64,000 nt of DNA from Gordius sp. MW1 (lineage: Eukaryota > Nematomorpha > Gordioida > Gordea > Gordiidae): assembly GCA_964036665.1 (NCBI GenBank), contig OZ038529.1, positions 16,686,060 through 16,750,059 of the forward strand, given 5' to 3'. The position numbers and the translations under genes were made by a program. The notes under the pieces were generated by a model. That model had not been told where the DNA came from, did not search any database, and was given only the letters and a program-made list of their open reading frames with translations. Of the stretch, positions 36,401-50,367 are shown in pieces (position 1 is the stretch's first letter; every line of letters begins with the position of its first letter).

Positions 36401-38277
36401 AAAAATTTTAAAGAAAATCTGAAAACTATTACTTTGAAATCATGATCGCATAGAGCCATTTTCATAAATTAAGCACTCACGTTGCGATACAACAAACTAA
36501 TCGCAACAATAAAACGTTGTCTTTTGTCAAAATGATAGTTCTCGCAGCTTAAAACCTCTTTTCGGAAGTCAATCGAGGATAATAGGATTCTCAAATTGGG
36601 TTACTTTTATATATTTTTTCATGCTCTTTCACATAGAATCAAAAAAAATAAATATTTTTACCTCGAAATTTTTCACATATTTTTCTTTGAACCGTATTCA
36701 TCCGATGAAAGTTGTCGTTTTCAGACGTGGTTTCGATGATAAAAAGTAAAAATTTATCAGAATCAGAAAACTATTACTTTAAAATCATGATCGCATAGTG
36801 CATTTTTGAAAAATTAAGCACTCACGTTGCGATACAACAAACTAATCGCAACAATAAAACGTTGTCTTTTGTCAAAATGATAGTTCTCGCAGCTTAAAAC
36901 CTCTTTTCGGAAGTCAATCGAGGATAATAGGATTCTAAAATTGGCTTACTTTTGTATATTTTTTCATGCTCTTTCACATAGAATCGAAAAAAATAAATAT
37001 TTTTACCTCGAAATTTTTCTCATATTTTTCTTTGAACCGTATGCATCCGATGAAAGTTGTCGTTTTCAGACGTGGTTTCGATGATAAAAAGTAATAATTT
37101 ATCAGAATCAGAAAACTATTACTTTAAAATCATGATCGCATAGTGCATTTTTGGAAAATTAAGCACTCACGTTGCGATACAACAAACTAATCGCAACAAT
37201 AAAACGTTGTCTTTTGTCAAAATGATAGTTCTCGCAGCTTAAAACCTCTTTTCGGAAGTCAATCGAGGATAATAGGATTCTCAAATTGGCTTACTTTTAT
37301 ATATTTTTTCATGCTCTTTCACATAGAATCGAAATAAATAAATATTTTTACCTCAAAATTTTTCACATATTTTTCTTTCAACCGTATGCATCCGATGAAA
37401 GTTGTCTTTTTAAGACGTGGTTTCGATGATAAAAAGTAAAAGCTTATCAGAATTAGAAAACTATTACTTTAAAATCATGATCGCATAGTGCATTTTTGAA
37501 AGATTCAGCACTCACGTTGCGATACAACAAACTAATCGCAACAATAAAACGTTGTCTTTTGTCAAAATGAATAGTTCTGGCAGCTTAAAACCTCTTTTCG
37601 GAAGTAAATCGAGGATAATAGGATTCTCAAATTGGCTTACTTTTATATATTTTTTCATGCTCTTTCACATAGAATCGAAAAAAATAAATATTTATACCTC
37701 AAAATTTTTCACATATTTTTCTTTCAACCGTATGCATCCGATGAAAGTTGTCGTTTTCAGACGTGGTTTCGATGATAAAAAGTAAAAATTTATCAGAATC
37801 AGAAAACTATTACTTTAAAATCATTATCGCATAGTGCATTTTTGAAAAATTAAGCACTCACGTTGCGATACAACAAACTAATCGCAACAATAAAACGTTG
37901 TCTTTTGTCAAAATGATAGTTCTCGCAGCTTAAAACCTCTTTTCGGAAGTCAATCGAGGATAATAGGATTCTCAAATTGGCTTACTTTTATATATTTTTT
38001 CATGCTCTTTCACATAGAATCGAAAAAAACAAATATTTTTACCTCAAAAATTTTCACATATTTTTCTTTGAACCGTATTCATCCGATGAAAGATGACGTT
38101 TTCAGACGTGGTTTCTATAATCCCAAGTAAAAATTTTAAAGAAAATCTGAAAACTATTACTTTGAAATCATGATCGCATAGAGCCATTTTCATAAATTAA
38201 GCACTCACGTTGCGATACAACAAACTAATCGCAACAATAAAACGTTGTCTTTTGTCAAAATGATAGTTCTCGCAGCT
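33442..38277. repeat. 14-monomer block, copy 2 (4836 bp)
   Basis: Starts 33442, 33787, 34133, 34478, 34822, 35167, 35513, 35858, 36203, 36550, 36895, 37240, 37586 and 37931 match 27917-32405 one for one at an offset of 5525, then 5526 after a 1-bp insertion in GTCGTTTTTAAGACG near 36027. Other private changes are GATGATGAAAAG near 35356 and TATTTATACCTC near 37692. Copy 1 has AGAAAAAGTG near 32625 where this copy has AGAAAATCTG. Confidence 0.93.
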
Positions 38278-39314
38278 TAAAACCTCTTTTCGGAAGTCAA
38301 TCGAGGATAATAGGATTCTCAAATTGGGTTACTTTTTTTATATATTTTTTCATGCTCTTTCACATAGAATTAAAAAAAATAAATATTTTTACCTCGAAAT
38401 TTTTCACATATTTTTCTTTGAACCGTATTCATCCGATGAAAGTTGTCGTTTTCAGACGTGGTTTCGATGATAAAAAGTAAAAATTTATCAGAATCAGAAA
38501 ACTATTACTTTAAAATCATTATCGCATAGTGCATTTTTGAAAAATTCAGCACTCACGTTGCGATACAACAAACTAATCGCAACAATAAAACGTTGTCTTT
38601 TGTCAAAATGAATAGTTCTGGCAGCTTAAAACCTCTTTTCGGAAGTAAATCGAGGATAATAGGATTCTCAAATTGGCTTACTTTTATATATTTTTTCATG
38701 CTCTTTCACATAGAATCGAAAAAAATAAATATTTTTACCTCAAAATTTTTCACATATTTTTCTTTCAACCGTATGCATCCGATGAAAGTTGTCGTTTTCA
38801 GACGTGGTTTCGATGATAAAAAGTAAAAATTTATCAGAATCAGAAAACTATTACTTTAAAATCATTATCGCATAATGCATTTTTGAAAAATTAAGCACTC
38901 ACGTTGCGATACAACAAACTAATCGCAACAATAAAACGTTGTTTTTTGTCAAAATGATAGTTCTCGCAGCTTAAAACCTCTTTTCGGAAGTCAATCGAGG
39001 ATAATAGGATTCTCAAATTGGCTTACTTTTATATATTTTTTCATGCTCTTGCACATAGAATCGAAAAAAATAAATATTTTTACCAAAAAATTTCACATAT
39101 TTTTCTTTGAACCGTATTCATCCGATGAAAGATGTCGTATTCAGACGTGGTTTCTATGATCCCAAGTAAAAATTTATCAGAATCTGAAAACTATTACTTT
39201 GAAATCATGATCGCATAGAGCCATTTTCAAAAATTAAGCACTCACGTTGCGATACAACAAACTAATCGCAACAATAAAACGTTGTCTTTTGTCAAAATGA
39301 TAGTTCTCGCAGCT
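35858..39314. repeat. 10-monomer block, copy 1 (3457 bp)
   Basis: Starts are 35858, 36203, 36550, 36895, 37240, 37586, 37931, 38278, 38627 and 38972; order K-B'-D-I-H'-G-B'-D'-G-B. The last unit has ACCAAAAAATTTCAC and the one before it has CATAATGCATT and CGTTGTTTTTTGTC. All of these recur 6909 bp to the right. The left part overlaps the second 14-monomer copy, so this segment has taken part in two separate duplications. Confidence 0.92.
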
Positions 39315-42300
39315 TAAAACCTCTTTTCGGGAGTCAATCGAGGATAATAGGATTCTCAAATTGGCTTACTTTTAAATATTTTTTCATGCTCTTTCACATA
39401 GAATCGAAAAAAATAAATATTTTTACCTCGAAATTTTTCACATATTTTTCTTTGAACCTATGCATCCGATGAAAGTTGTCGTTTTCAGACGTGGTTTCGA
39501 TGATAAAAAGTAAAAGTTTATCAGAATCAGAAAACTATTACTTTAAAATCATGATCGCATAGTGCATTTTTGAAAAATTAAGCACTCACGTTGCGATACA
39601 ACAAACTAATCGCAACAATAAAACGTTGTCTTTTGTCAAAATGATAGTTCTCGCAGCTTAAAACCTCTTTTTAGAAGTCAATCGAGGATAATAGGATTCT
39701 CAAATTGGCTTACTTTTATATATTTTTTCATGCTCTTTCACATAGAATCGAAAAAAATAAATATTTTTACCTCAAAATTTTTCACATATTTTTCTTTCAA
39801 CCGTATGCATCCGATGAAAGTTGTCGTTTTCAGACGTGGTTTCGATGATAAAAAGTAAAAATTTATCAGAATTAGAAAACTATTACTTTAAAATCATGAT
39901 CGCATAGTGCATTTTTGAAAAATTCAGCACTCACGTTGCGATACAACAAACTAATCGCAACAATAAAACGTTGTCTTTTGTCAAAATGAATAGTTCTGGC
40001 AGCTTAAAACCTCTTTTCGGAAGTAAATCGAGGATAATAGGATTCTCAAATTGGCTTACTTTTATAATTTTTTCATGCTCTTTCACATAGAATCGAAAAA
40101 AATAAATATTTTTACCTCAAAATTTTTCACATATTTTTCTTTCAACCGTATGCATCCGATGAAAGTTGTCGTTTTCAGACGTGGTTTCGATGATAAAAAG
40201 TAAAAATTTATCAGAATCAGAAAACTATTACTTTAAATCATTATCGCATAGTGCATTTTTGAAAAATTAAGCACTCACGTTGCGATACAACAAACTAATC
40301 GCAACAATAAAACGTTGTCTTTTGTCAAAATGATAGTTCTCGCAGCTTAAAACCTCTTTTCGGAAGTCAATCGAGGATAATAGGATTCTCAAATTGGCTT
40401 ACTTTTATATATTTTTTCATGCTCTTTCACATAGAATCGAAAAAAATAAATATTTTTACCTCAAAAATTTTCACATATTTTTCTTTGAACCGTATTCATC
40501 CGATGAAAGATGACGTTTTCAGACGTGGTTTCTATAATCCCAAGTAAAAATTTTAAAGAAAATCTGAAAACTATTACTTTGAAATCATGATCGCATAGAG
40601 CCATTTTCAAAAATTAAGCACTCACGTTGCGATACAACAAACTAATCGCAACAATAAAACGTTGTCTTTTGTCAAAATGATAGTTCTCGCAGCTTAAAAC
40701 CTCTTTTCGGAAGTCAATCGAGGATAATAGGATTCTCAAATTGGGTTACTTTTATATATTTTTTCATGCTCTTTCACATAGAATCAAAAAAAATAAATAT
40801 TTTTACCTCGAAATTTTTCACATATTTTTCTTTGAACCGTATTCATCCGATGAAAGTTGTCGTTTTCAGACGTGGTTTCGATGATAAAAAGTAAAAATTT
40901 ATCAGAATCAGAAAACTATTACTTTAAAATCATTATCGCATAGTGCATTTTTGAATAATTAAGCACTCACGTTGCGATACAACAAACTAATCGCAACAAT
41001 AAAACGTTGTCTTTTGTCAAAATGATAGTTCTCGCAGCTTAAAACCTCTTTTCGGAAGTCAATCGAGGATAATAGGATTCTCAAATTGGCTTACTTTTAT
41101 ATATTTTTTCATGCTCTTTCACATAGAATCGAAATAAATAAATATTTTTACCTCAAAATTTTTCACATTTTTTTCTTTCAACCGTATGCATCCGATGAAA
41201 GTTGTCGTTTTCAGACGTGGTTTCGATGATAAAAAGTAAAAACTTATCAGAATTAGAAAACTATTACTTTAAAATCATGATCGCATAGTGCATTTTTGAA
41301 AGATTCAGCACTCACGTTGCGATACAACAAACTAATCGCAACAATAAAACGTTGTCTTTTGTCAAAATGAATAGTTCTGGCAGCTTAAAACCTCTTTTCG
41401 GAAGTAAATCGAGGATAATAGGATTCTCAAATTGGCCTACTTTTATATATTTTTTCATGCTCTTTCACATAGAATCGAAAAAAATAAATATTTTTACCTC
41501 AAAATTTTTCACATATTTTTCTTTCAACCGTATGCATCCGATGAAAGTTGTCGTTTTCAGACGTGGTTTCGATGATAAAAAGTAAAAATTTATCATAATC
41601 AGAAAACTATTACTTTAAAATCATTATCGCATAGTGCATTTTTGAAAAATTAAGCACTCACGTTGCGATACAACAAACTAATCGCAACAATAAAACGTTG
41701 TCTTTTGTCAAAATGATAGTTCTCGCAGCTTAAAACCTCTTTTCGGAAGTCAATCGAGGATAATAGGATTCTCAAATTGGCTTACTTTTATATATTTTTT
41801 CATGCTCTTTCACATAGAATCGAAAAAAATAAATATTTTTACCTCAAAATTTTTCACATATTTTTCTTTGAACCTATTAATCCGATGAAAGATGACGTTT
41901 TCAGACGTGGTTTCTATAATCCCAAGTAAAAATTTTAAAGAAAATCTGAAAACTATTACTTTGAAATCATGATCGCATAGAGCCATTTTCACAAATTAAG
42001 CACTCACGTTGCGATACAACAAACTAATCGCAACAATAAAACGTTGTCTTTTGTCAAAATGATAGTTCTCGCAGCTTAAAACCTCTTTTCGGAAGTCAAT
42101 CGAGGATAATAGGATTCTCAAATTGGGTTACTTTTATATATTTTTTCATGCTCTTTCACATAGAATCAAAAAAAATAAATATTTTTACCTCGAAATTTTT
42201 CACATATTTTTCTTTGAACCGTATTCATCCGATGAAAGTTGTCGTTTTCAGACGTGGTTTCGATGATAAAAAGTAAAACTTTATCAGAATCAGAAAACTA

Positions 42301-42766
42301 TTACTTTAAAATCATGATCGCATAGTGCATTTTTGAAAAATTAAGCACTCACGTTGCGATACAACAAACTAATCGCAACAATAAAACGTTGTCTTTTGTC
42401 AAAATGATAGTTCTCGCAGCTTAAAACCTCTTTTCGGAAGTCAATCGAGGATAATAGGATTCTAAAATTGGCTTACTTTTATATATTTTTTCATGCTCTT
42501 TCACATAGAATCGAAAAAAATAAATATTTTTACCTCGAAATTTTTCTCATATTTTTCTTTGAACCGTATGCATCCGATGAAAGTTGTCGTTTTCAGACGT
42601 GGTTTCGATGATAAAAAGTAATAATTTATCAGAATCAGAAAACTATTACTTTAAAATCATGATCGCATAGTGCATTTTTGGAAAATTAAGCACTCACGTT
42701 GCGATACAACAAACTAATCGCAACAATAAAACGTTGTCTTTTGTCAAAATGATAGTTCTCGCAGCT
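39315..42766. repeat. Ten-monomer stretch between the 6909-bp copies
   Basis: Starts are 39315, 39659, 40005, 40348, 40695, 41040, 41386, 41731, 42077 and 42422, order E-J-G-B'-D-H-G-B'-D-I. Unit 40005 has two 1-bp losses (TTTATAATTTTTTC and CTTTAAATCATT). Unit 41731 is an unusual B' with GAACCTATTAATCC and TTTTCACAAATTAAG. The D-H-G part resembles the 4-mer at 33442, but K is missing after 41386. Confidence 0.85.
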
Positions 42767-45700
42767 TAAAACCTCTTTTCGGAAGTCAATCGAGGATAAT
42801 AGGATTCTCAAATTGGCTTACTTTTATATATTTTTCATGCTCTTTCACATAGAATCGAAATAAATAAATATTTTTACCTCAAAATTTTTCACATATTTTT
42901 CTTTCAACCGTATGCATCCGATGAAAGTTGTCGTTTTTAAGACGTGGTTTCGATGATAAAAAGTAAAAATTTATCATAATCAGAAAACTATTACTTTAAA
43001 ATCATTATCGCATAGTGCATTTTTGAAAAATTAAGCACTCACGTTGCGATACAACAAACTAATCGCAACAATAAAACGTTGTCTTTTGTCAAAATGATAG
43101 TTCTCGCAGCTTAAAACCTCTTTTCGGAAGTCAATCGAGGATAATAGGACTCTCAAATTGGCTTACTTTTATATATTTTTTCATGCTCTTTCACATAGAA
43201 TCGAAAAAAATAAATATTTTTACCTCAAAATTTTTCACATATTTTTCTTTGAACCGTATTCATCCGATGAAAGATGACGTTTTCAGACGTGGTTTCTATA
43301 ATCCCAAGTAAAAATTTTAAAGAAAATCTGAAAACTATTACTTTGAAATCATGATCGCATAGAGCCATTTTCATAAATTAAGCACTCACGTTGCGATACA
43401 ACAAACTAATCGCAACAATAAAACGTTGTCTTTTGTCAAAATGATAGTTCTCGCAGCTTAAAACCTCTTTTCGGAAGTCAATCGAGGATAATAGGATTCT
43501 CAAATTGGGTTACTTTTATATATTTTTTCATGCTCTTTCACATAGAATCAAAAAAAATAAATATTTTTACCTCGAAATTTTTCACATATTTTTCTTTGAA
43601 CCGTATTCATCCGATGAAAGTTGTCGTTTTCAGACGTGGTTTCGATGATAAAAAGTAAAAATTTATCAGAATCAGAAAACTATTACTTTAAAATCATGAT
43701 CGCATAGTGCATTTTTGAAAAATTAAGCACTCACGTTGCGATACAACAAACTAATCGCAACAATAAAACGTTGTCTTTTGTCAAAATGATAGTTCTCGCA
43801 GCTTAAAACCTCTTTTCGGAAGTCAATCGAGGATAATAGGATTCTAAAATTGGCTTACTTTTGTATATTTTTTCATGCTCTTTCACATAGAATCGAAAAA
43901 AATAAATATTTTTACCTCGAAATTTTTCTCATATTTTTCTTTGAACCGTATGCATCCGATGAAAGTTGTCGTTTTCAGACGTGGTTTCGATGATAAATAG
44001 TAATAATTTATCAGAATCAGAAAACTATTACTTTAAAATCATGATCGCATAGTGCATTTTTGGAAAATTAAGCACTTACGTTGCGATACAACAAACTAAT
44101 CGCAACAATAAAACGTTGTCTTTTGTCAAAATGATAGTTCTCGCAGCTTAAAACCTCTTTTCGGAAGTCAATCGAGGATAATAGGATTCTCAAATTGGCT
44201 TACTTTTATATATTTTTTCATGCTCTTTCACATAGAATCGAAATAAATAAATATTTTTACCTCAAAATTTTTCACATATTTTTCTTTCAACCGTATGCAT
44301 CCGATGATAGTTGTCTTTTTAAGACGTGGTTTCGATGATAAAAAGTAAAAGCTTATCAGAATTAGAAAACTATTACTTTAAAATCATGATCGCATAGTGC
44401 ATTTTTGAAAGATTCAGCACTCACGTTGCGATACAACAAACTAATCGCAACAATAAAACGTTGTCTTTTGTCAAAATGAATAGTTCTGGCAGCTTAAAAC
44501 CTCTTTTCGGAAGTAAATCGAGGATAATAGGATTCTCAAATTGGCTTACTTTTATATATTTTTTCATGCTCTTTCACATAGAATCGAAAAAAATAAATAT
44601 TTTTACCTCAAAATTTTTCACATATTTTTCTTTCAACCGTATGCATCCGATGAAAGTTGTCGTTTTCAGACGTGGTTTCGATGATAAAAAGTAAAAATTT
44701 ATCAGAATCAGAAAACTATTACTTTAAAATCATTATCGCATAGTGCATTTTTGAAAAATTAAGCACTCACGTTGCGATACAACAAACTAATCGCAACAAT
44801 AAAACGTTGTCTTTTGTCAAAATGATAGTTCTCGCAGCTTAAAACCTCTTTTCGGAAGTCAATCGAGGATAATAGGATTCTCAAATTGGCTTACTTTTAT
44901 ATATTTTTTCATGCTCTTTCACATAGAATCGAAAAAAACAAATATTTTTACCTACAAAATTTTCACATATTTTTCTTTGAACCGTATTCATCCGATGAAA
45001 GATGACGTTTTCAGACGTGGTTTCTATAATCCCAAGTAAAAATTTTAAAGAAAATCTGAAAACTATTACTTTGAAATCATGATCGCATAGAGCCATTTTC
45101 ATAAATTAAGCACTCACGTTGCGATACAACAAACTAATCGCAACAATAAAACGTTGTCTTTTGTCAAAATGATAGTTCTCGCAGCTTAAAACCTCTTTTC
45201 GGAAGTCAATCGAGGATAATAGGATTCTCAAATTGGGTTACTTTTTTTATATATTTTTTCATGCTCTTTCACATAGAATTAAAAAAAATAAATATTTTTA
45301 CCTCGAAATTTTTCACATATTTTTCTTTGAACCGTATTCATCCGATGAAAGTTGTCGTTTTCAGACGTGGTTTCGATGATAAAAAGTAAAAATTTATCAG
45401 AATCAGAAAACTATTACTTTAAAATCATTATCGCATAGTGCATTTTTGAAAAATTCAGCACTCACGTTGCGATACAACAAACTAATCGCAACAATAAAAC
45501 GTTGTCTTTTGTCAAAATGAATAGTTCTGGCAGCTTAAAACCTCTTTTCGGAAGTAAATCGAGGATAATAGGATTCTCAAATTGGCTTACTTTTATATAT
45601 TTTTTCATGCTCTTTCACATAGAATCGAAAAAAATAAATATTTTTACCTCAAAATTTTTCACATATTTTTCTTTCAACCGTATGCATCCGATGAAAGTTG

Positions 45701-46223
45701 TCGTTTTCAGACGTGGTTTCGATGATAAAAAGTAAAAATTTATCAGAATCAGAAAACTATTACTTTAAAATCATTATCGCATAATGCATTTTTGAAAAAT
45801 TAAGCACTCACGTTGCGATACAACAAACTAATCGCAACAATAAAACGTTGTTTTTTGTCAAAATGATAGTTCTCGCAGCTTAAAACCTCTTTTCGGAAGT
45901 CAATCGAGGATAATAGGATTCTCAAATTGGCTTACTTTTATATATTTTTTCATGCTCTTTCACATAGAATCGAAAAAAATAAATATTTTTACCAAAAAAT
46001 TTCACATATTTTTCTTTGAACCGTATTCATCCGATGAAAGATGTCGTATTCAGACGTGGTTTCTATGATCCCAAGTAAAAATTTATCAGAATCTGAAAAC
46101 TATTACTTTGAAATCATGATCGCATAGAGCCATTTTCAAAAATTAAGCACTCACGTTGCGATACAACAAACTAATCGCAACAATAAAACGTTGTCTTTTG
46201 TCAAAATGATAGTTCTCGCAGCT
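42767..46223. repeat. 10-monomer block, copy 2 (3457 bp)
   Basis: Starts are 42767, 43112, 43459, 43804, 44149, 44495, 44840, 45187, 45536 and 45881, each 6909 bp right of its partner with identical lengths, including the 1-bp insertion GTTTTTAAGACG. Private changes include AGGACTCTC near 43149, ATAAATAGTAAT near 43994, GCACTTACG near 44073, GATGATAGTTG near 44305 and CCTACAAAATTTTC near 44952. Confidence 0.92.
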
Positions 46224-46912
46224 TAAAACCTCTTTTCGGAAGTCAATCGAGGATAATAGGATTCTCAAATTGGCTTACTTTTATATATTTTTTCATGCTC
46301 TTTCACATAGAATCGAAAAAAATAAATATTTTTACCTCAAAAATTTTCACATATTTTTCTTTGAACCGTATTCATCCGATGAAAGTTGTCAGTTCAGACG
46401 TGGTTTCTATGATCCCAAGTAAAAATTTATCAGAATCTAAAAACTATTACTTTGAAATCATGATCGCATAGAGCAGTTTTCAAAAATTCAGCACTCACGT
46501 TGCGATACAACAAACTAATCGCAACAATAAAACGTTGTCTTTTGTCAAAATGATAGTTCTCGCAGCTTAAAACCTCTTTTCGGAAGTCAATCGAGGATAA
46601 TAGGATTCTTAAATTGGCTTACTTTTATATATTTTTTCATGCTCTTTCACAAAGAATTTAAAAAAATAAATATTTTTACCTCAAAATTTTTCACATATTT
46701 TTCTTTGAACCGTATTCATCCGATGAAAGTTGTCGTTTTCAGACGTGGTTTCTATGATCCCAAGTAAAAATTTATCAGAATCTAAAAACTATTACTTTGA
46801 AATCATGATCGCATAGAGCAGTTTTCAAAAATTCAGCACTCACGTTGCGATACAACAAACTAATCGCAACAATAAAACGTTGTCTTTTGTCAAAATGATA
46901 GTTCTCGCAGCT
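46224..46912. repeat. Two derived B/C mosaic monomers in tandem
   Basis: Units 46224-46567 (344 bp) and 46568-46912 (345 bp) share GAATCTAAAAACTATT and CATAGAGCAGTTTTC, a combination I found nowhere else. The first has an altered GAAAGTTGTCAGTTCAGACG. The second has GTTGTCGTTTTC (C-like) followed by GTTTCTATGATCCCAAG (B-like), so the type switch lies in about 46740-46750. Confidence 0.82.
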
Positions 46913-47256
46913 TAAAACCTCATTTCGGAAGTCAATCGAGGATAATAGGATTCTCAAATTGGCTTACTTTTATATATTTTTTCATGCTCTTTCACATAGA
47001 ATCGAAATAAATAAATATTTTTACCTCAAAATTTTTCACATATTTTTTTTTCAACCGTATGCATCCGATGAAAGTTGTCTTTTTAAGACGTGGTTTCGAT
47101 GATAAAAAGTAAAAGCTTATCAGAATTAGAAAACTATTACTTTAAAATCATGATCGCATAGTGCATTTTTGAAAGATTCAGCACTCACGTTGCGATACAA
47201 CAAACTAATCGCAACAATAAAACGTTGTCTTTTGTCAAAATGAAAGTCTGGCAGCT

Positions 47257-47603
47257 TAAAACCTCTTTTCGGAAGTAAATCGAGGATAATAGGATTCTCA
47301 AATTGGCTTACTTTTATATATTTTTTCATGCTCTTTCACATAGAATCGAAAAAAATAAATATTTTTACCTCAAAAATTTTCACATATTTTTCTTTGAACC
47401 GTATTCATCCGATGAAAGATGACGTTTTCAGACGTGGTTTCTATAATCCCAAGTAAAAATTTTAAAGAAAATCTGAAAACTATTACTTTGAAATCATGAT
47501 CGCATAGAGCCATTTTCATAAATTAAGCACTCACGTTGCGATACAACAAACTAATCGCAACAATAAAACGTTGTCTTTTGTCAAAATGATAGTTCTCGCA
47601 GCT
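47257..47603 (+). repeat. Chimeric monomer G/B' (347 bp)
   Basis: The left third is type G (GAAGTAAATCGAGG). From CTCAAAAATTTTCAC onward it is type B' (GATGACGTTTTC, CTATAATCCC, TTTTAAAGAAAATC). The switch lies within about 47290-47375, in sequence the two types share. The same chimera is at 52098-52444, so the joint was made before the block was copied. Confidence 0.82.
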
Positions 47604-47952
47604 TAAAACCTCTTTTCGGAAGTCAATCGAGGATAATAGGATTCTCAAATTGGGTTACTTTTTTTATATATTTTTTCATGCTCTTTCACATAGAATTAAA
47701 AAAAATAAATATTTTTACCTCGAAATTTTTCACATATTTTTCTTTGAACCGTATTCATCCGATGAAAGTTGTCGTTTTCAGACGTGGTTTCGATGATAAA
47801 AAGTAAAAATTTATCAGAATCAGAAAACTATTACTTTAAAATCATTATCGCATAGTGCATTTTTGAAAAATTCAGCACTCACGTTGCGATACAACAAACT
47901 AATCGCAACAATAAAACGTTGTCTTTTGTCAAAATGAATAGTTCTGGCAGCT

Positions 47953-48296
47953 TAAAACCTCTTTTCGGAAGTAAATCGAGGATAATAGGATTCTCAAATT
48001 GGCTTACTTTTATATATTTTTTCATGCTCTTTCACATAGAATCGAAAAAAATAAATATTTTTACCTCGAAATTTTTCACATATTTTTCTTTGAACCTATG
48101 CATCCGATGAAAGTTGTCGTTTTCAGACGTGGTTTCGATGATAAAAAGTAAAAGTTTATCAGAATCAGAAAACTATTACTTTAAAATCATGATCGCATAG
48201 TGCATTTTTGAAAAATTAAGCACTCACGTTGCGATACAACAAACTAATCGCAACAATAAAACGTTGTCTTTTGTCAAAATGATAGTTCTCGCAGCT
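47953..48296 (+). repeat. Chimeric monomer G/E (344 bp)
   Basis: It starts as type G (GAAGTAAATCGAGG) and becomes type E (CTCGAAATTTTTC, GAACCTATGCATCC). The copy at 52794-53137 has the same structure. It is followed by J then G, preserving the E-J-G word even though the E unit has a G front. Confidence 0.82.
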
Positions 48297-50367
48297 TAAA
48301 ACCTCTTTTCAGAAGTCAATCGAGGATAATAGGATTCTCAAATTGGCTTACTTTTATATATTTTTTCATGCTCTTTCACATAGAATCGAAAAAAATAAAT
48401 ATTTTTACCTCAAAATTTTTCACATATTTTTCTTTCAACCGTATGCATCCGATGAAAGTTGTCGTTTTCAGACGTGGTTTCGATGATAAAAAGTAAAAAT
48501 TTATCAGAATTAGAAAACTATTACTTTAAAATCATGATCGCATAGTGCATTTTTGAAAAATTCAGCACTCACGTTGCGATACAACAAACTAATCGCAACA
48601 ATAAAACATTGTCTTTTGTCAAAATGAATAGTTCTGGCAGCTTAAAACCTCTTTTCGGAAGTAAATCGAGGATAATAGGATTCTCAAATTGGCTTACTTT
48701 TATATATTTTTTCATGCTCTTTCACATAGAATCGAAAAAAATAAATATTTTTACCTCAAAATTTTTCACATATTTTTCTTTCAACCGTATGCATCCGATG
48801 AAAGTTGTCGTTTTCAGACGTGGTTTCGATGATAAAAAGTAAAAATTTATCAGAATCAGAAAACTATTACTTTAAAATCATTATCGCATAGTGCATTTGT
48901 GAAAAATTAAGCACTCACGTTGCGATACAACAAACTAATCGCAACAATAAAACGTTGTCTTTTGTCAAAATGATAGTTCTCGCAGCTTAAAACCTCTTTT
49001 CGGAAGTCAATCGAGGATAATAGGATTCTCAAATTGGCTTACTTTTATATATTTTTTCATGCTCTTTCACATAGAATCGAAAAAAATAAATATTTTTACC
49101 TCAAAAATTTTCACATATTTTTCTTTGAACCGTATTCATCCGATGAAAGATGACGTTTTCAGACGTGGTTTCTATAATCCCAAGTAAAAATTTTAAAGAA
49201 AATCTGAAAACTATTACTTTGAAATCATGATCGCATAGAGCGATTTTCATAAATTAAGCACTCACGTTGCGATACAACCTAATCGCAACAATAAAACGTT
49301 GTCTTTTGTCAAAATGATAGTTCTCGCAGCTTAAAACCTCTTTTCGGAAGTCAATCGAGGATAATAGGATTCTCAAATTGGGTTACTTTTATATATTTTT
49401 TCATGCTCTTTCACATAGAATCAAAAAAAATAAATATTTTTACCTCGAAATTTTTCACATATTTTTCTTTGAACCGTATTCATCCGATGAAAGTTGTCGT
49501 TTTCAGACGTGGTTTCGATGATAAAAAGTAAAAATTTATCAGAATCAGAAAACTATTACTTTAAAATCATTATCGCATAGTGCATTTTTGAAAAATTAAG
49601 CACTCACGTTGCGATACAACAAACTAATCGCAACAATAAAACGTTGTCTTTTGTCAAAATGATAGTTCTCGCAGCTTAAAACCTCTTTTCGGAAGTCAAT
49701 CGAGGATAATAGGATTCTCAAATTGGCTTACTTTTATATATTTTTTCATGCTCTTTCACATAGAATCGAAATAAATAAATATTTTTACCTCAAAATTTTT
49801 CACATATTTTTCTTTCAACCGTATGCATCCGATGAAAATTGTCGTTTTCAGACGTGGTTTCGATGATAAAAAGTAAAAACTTATCAGAATTAGAAAACTA
49901 TTACTTTAAAATCATGATCGCATAGTGCATTTTTGAAAGATTCAGCACTCACGTTGCGATACAACAAACTAATCGCAACAATAAAACGTTGTCTTTTGTC
50001 AAAATGAATAGTTCTGGCAGCTTAAAACCTCTTTTCGGAAGTAAATCGAGGATAATAGGATTCTCAAATTGGCTTACTTTTATATATTTTTTCATGCTCT
50101 TTCACATAGAATCGAAAAAAATAAATATTTTTAACTCAAAATTTTTCACATATTTTTCTTTCAACCGTATGCATCCGATGAAAGTTGTCGTTTTCAGACG
50201 TGGTTTCGATGATAAAAAGTAAAAATTTATCATAATCAGAAAACTATTACTTTAAAATCATTATCGCATAGTGCATTTTTGAAAAATTAAGCACTCACGT
50301 TGCGATACAACAAACTAATCGCAACAATAAAACGTTGTCTTTTGTCAAAATGATAGTTCTCGCAGCT

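Larger units (their letters stand above)
46913..50367. repeat. 10-monomer block, copy 1 of the ~4.84-kb duplication (3455 bp)
   Basis: Starts are 46913, 47257, 47604, 47953, 48297, 48643, 48988, 49332, 49677 and 50023. Marks shared with 51752-55208 are CCTCATTTCGG, ATTTTTTTTTCAACC, the G/B' chimera, the G/E chimera, AAAACATTGTC near 48606, the 3-bp loss ACAACCTAATCGC near 49276 and GATGAAAATTGTC near 49837. Copy 1 lacks 2 bp in its first unit (AAATGAAAGTCTGG) and has a private GAGCGATTTTC near 49238. Confidence 0.93.

Noticed and set aside
16760-47329. Reverse-strand frames of 60-73 codons at 16760, 41810, 44881, 46775 and 47126
   Set aside because: Antisense reads of ordinary monomers that happen to lose a stop; no two types share a conserved product.
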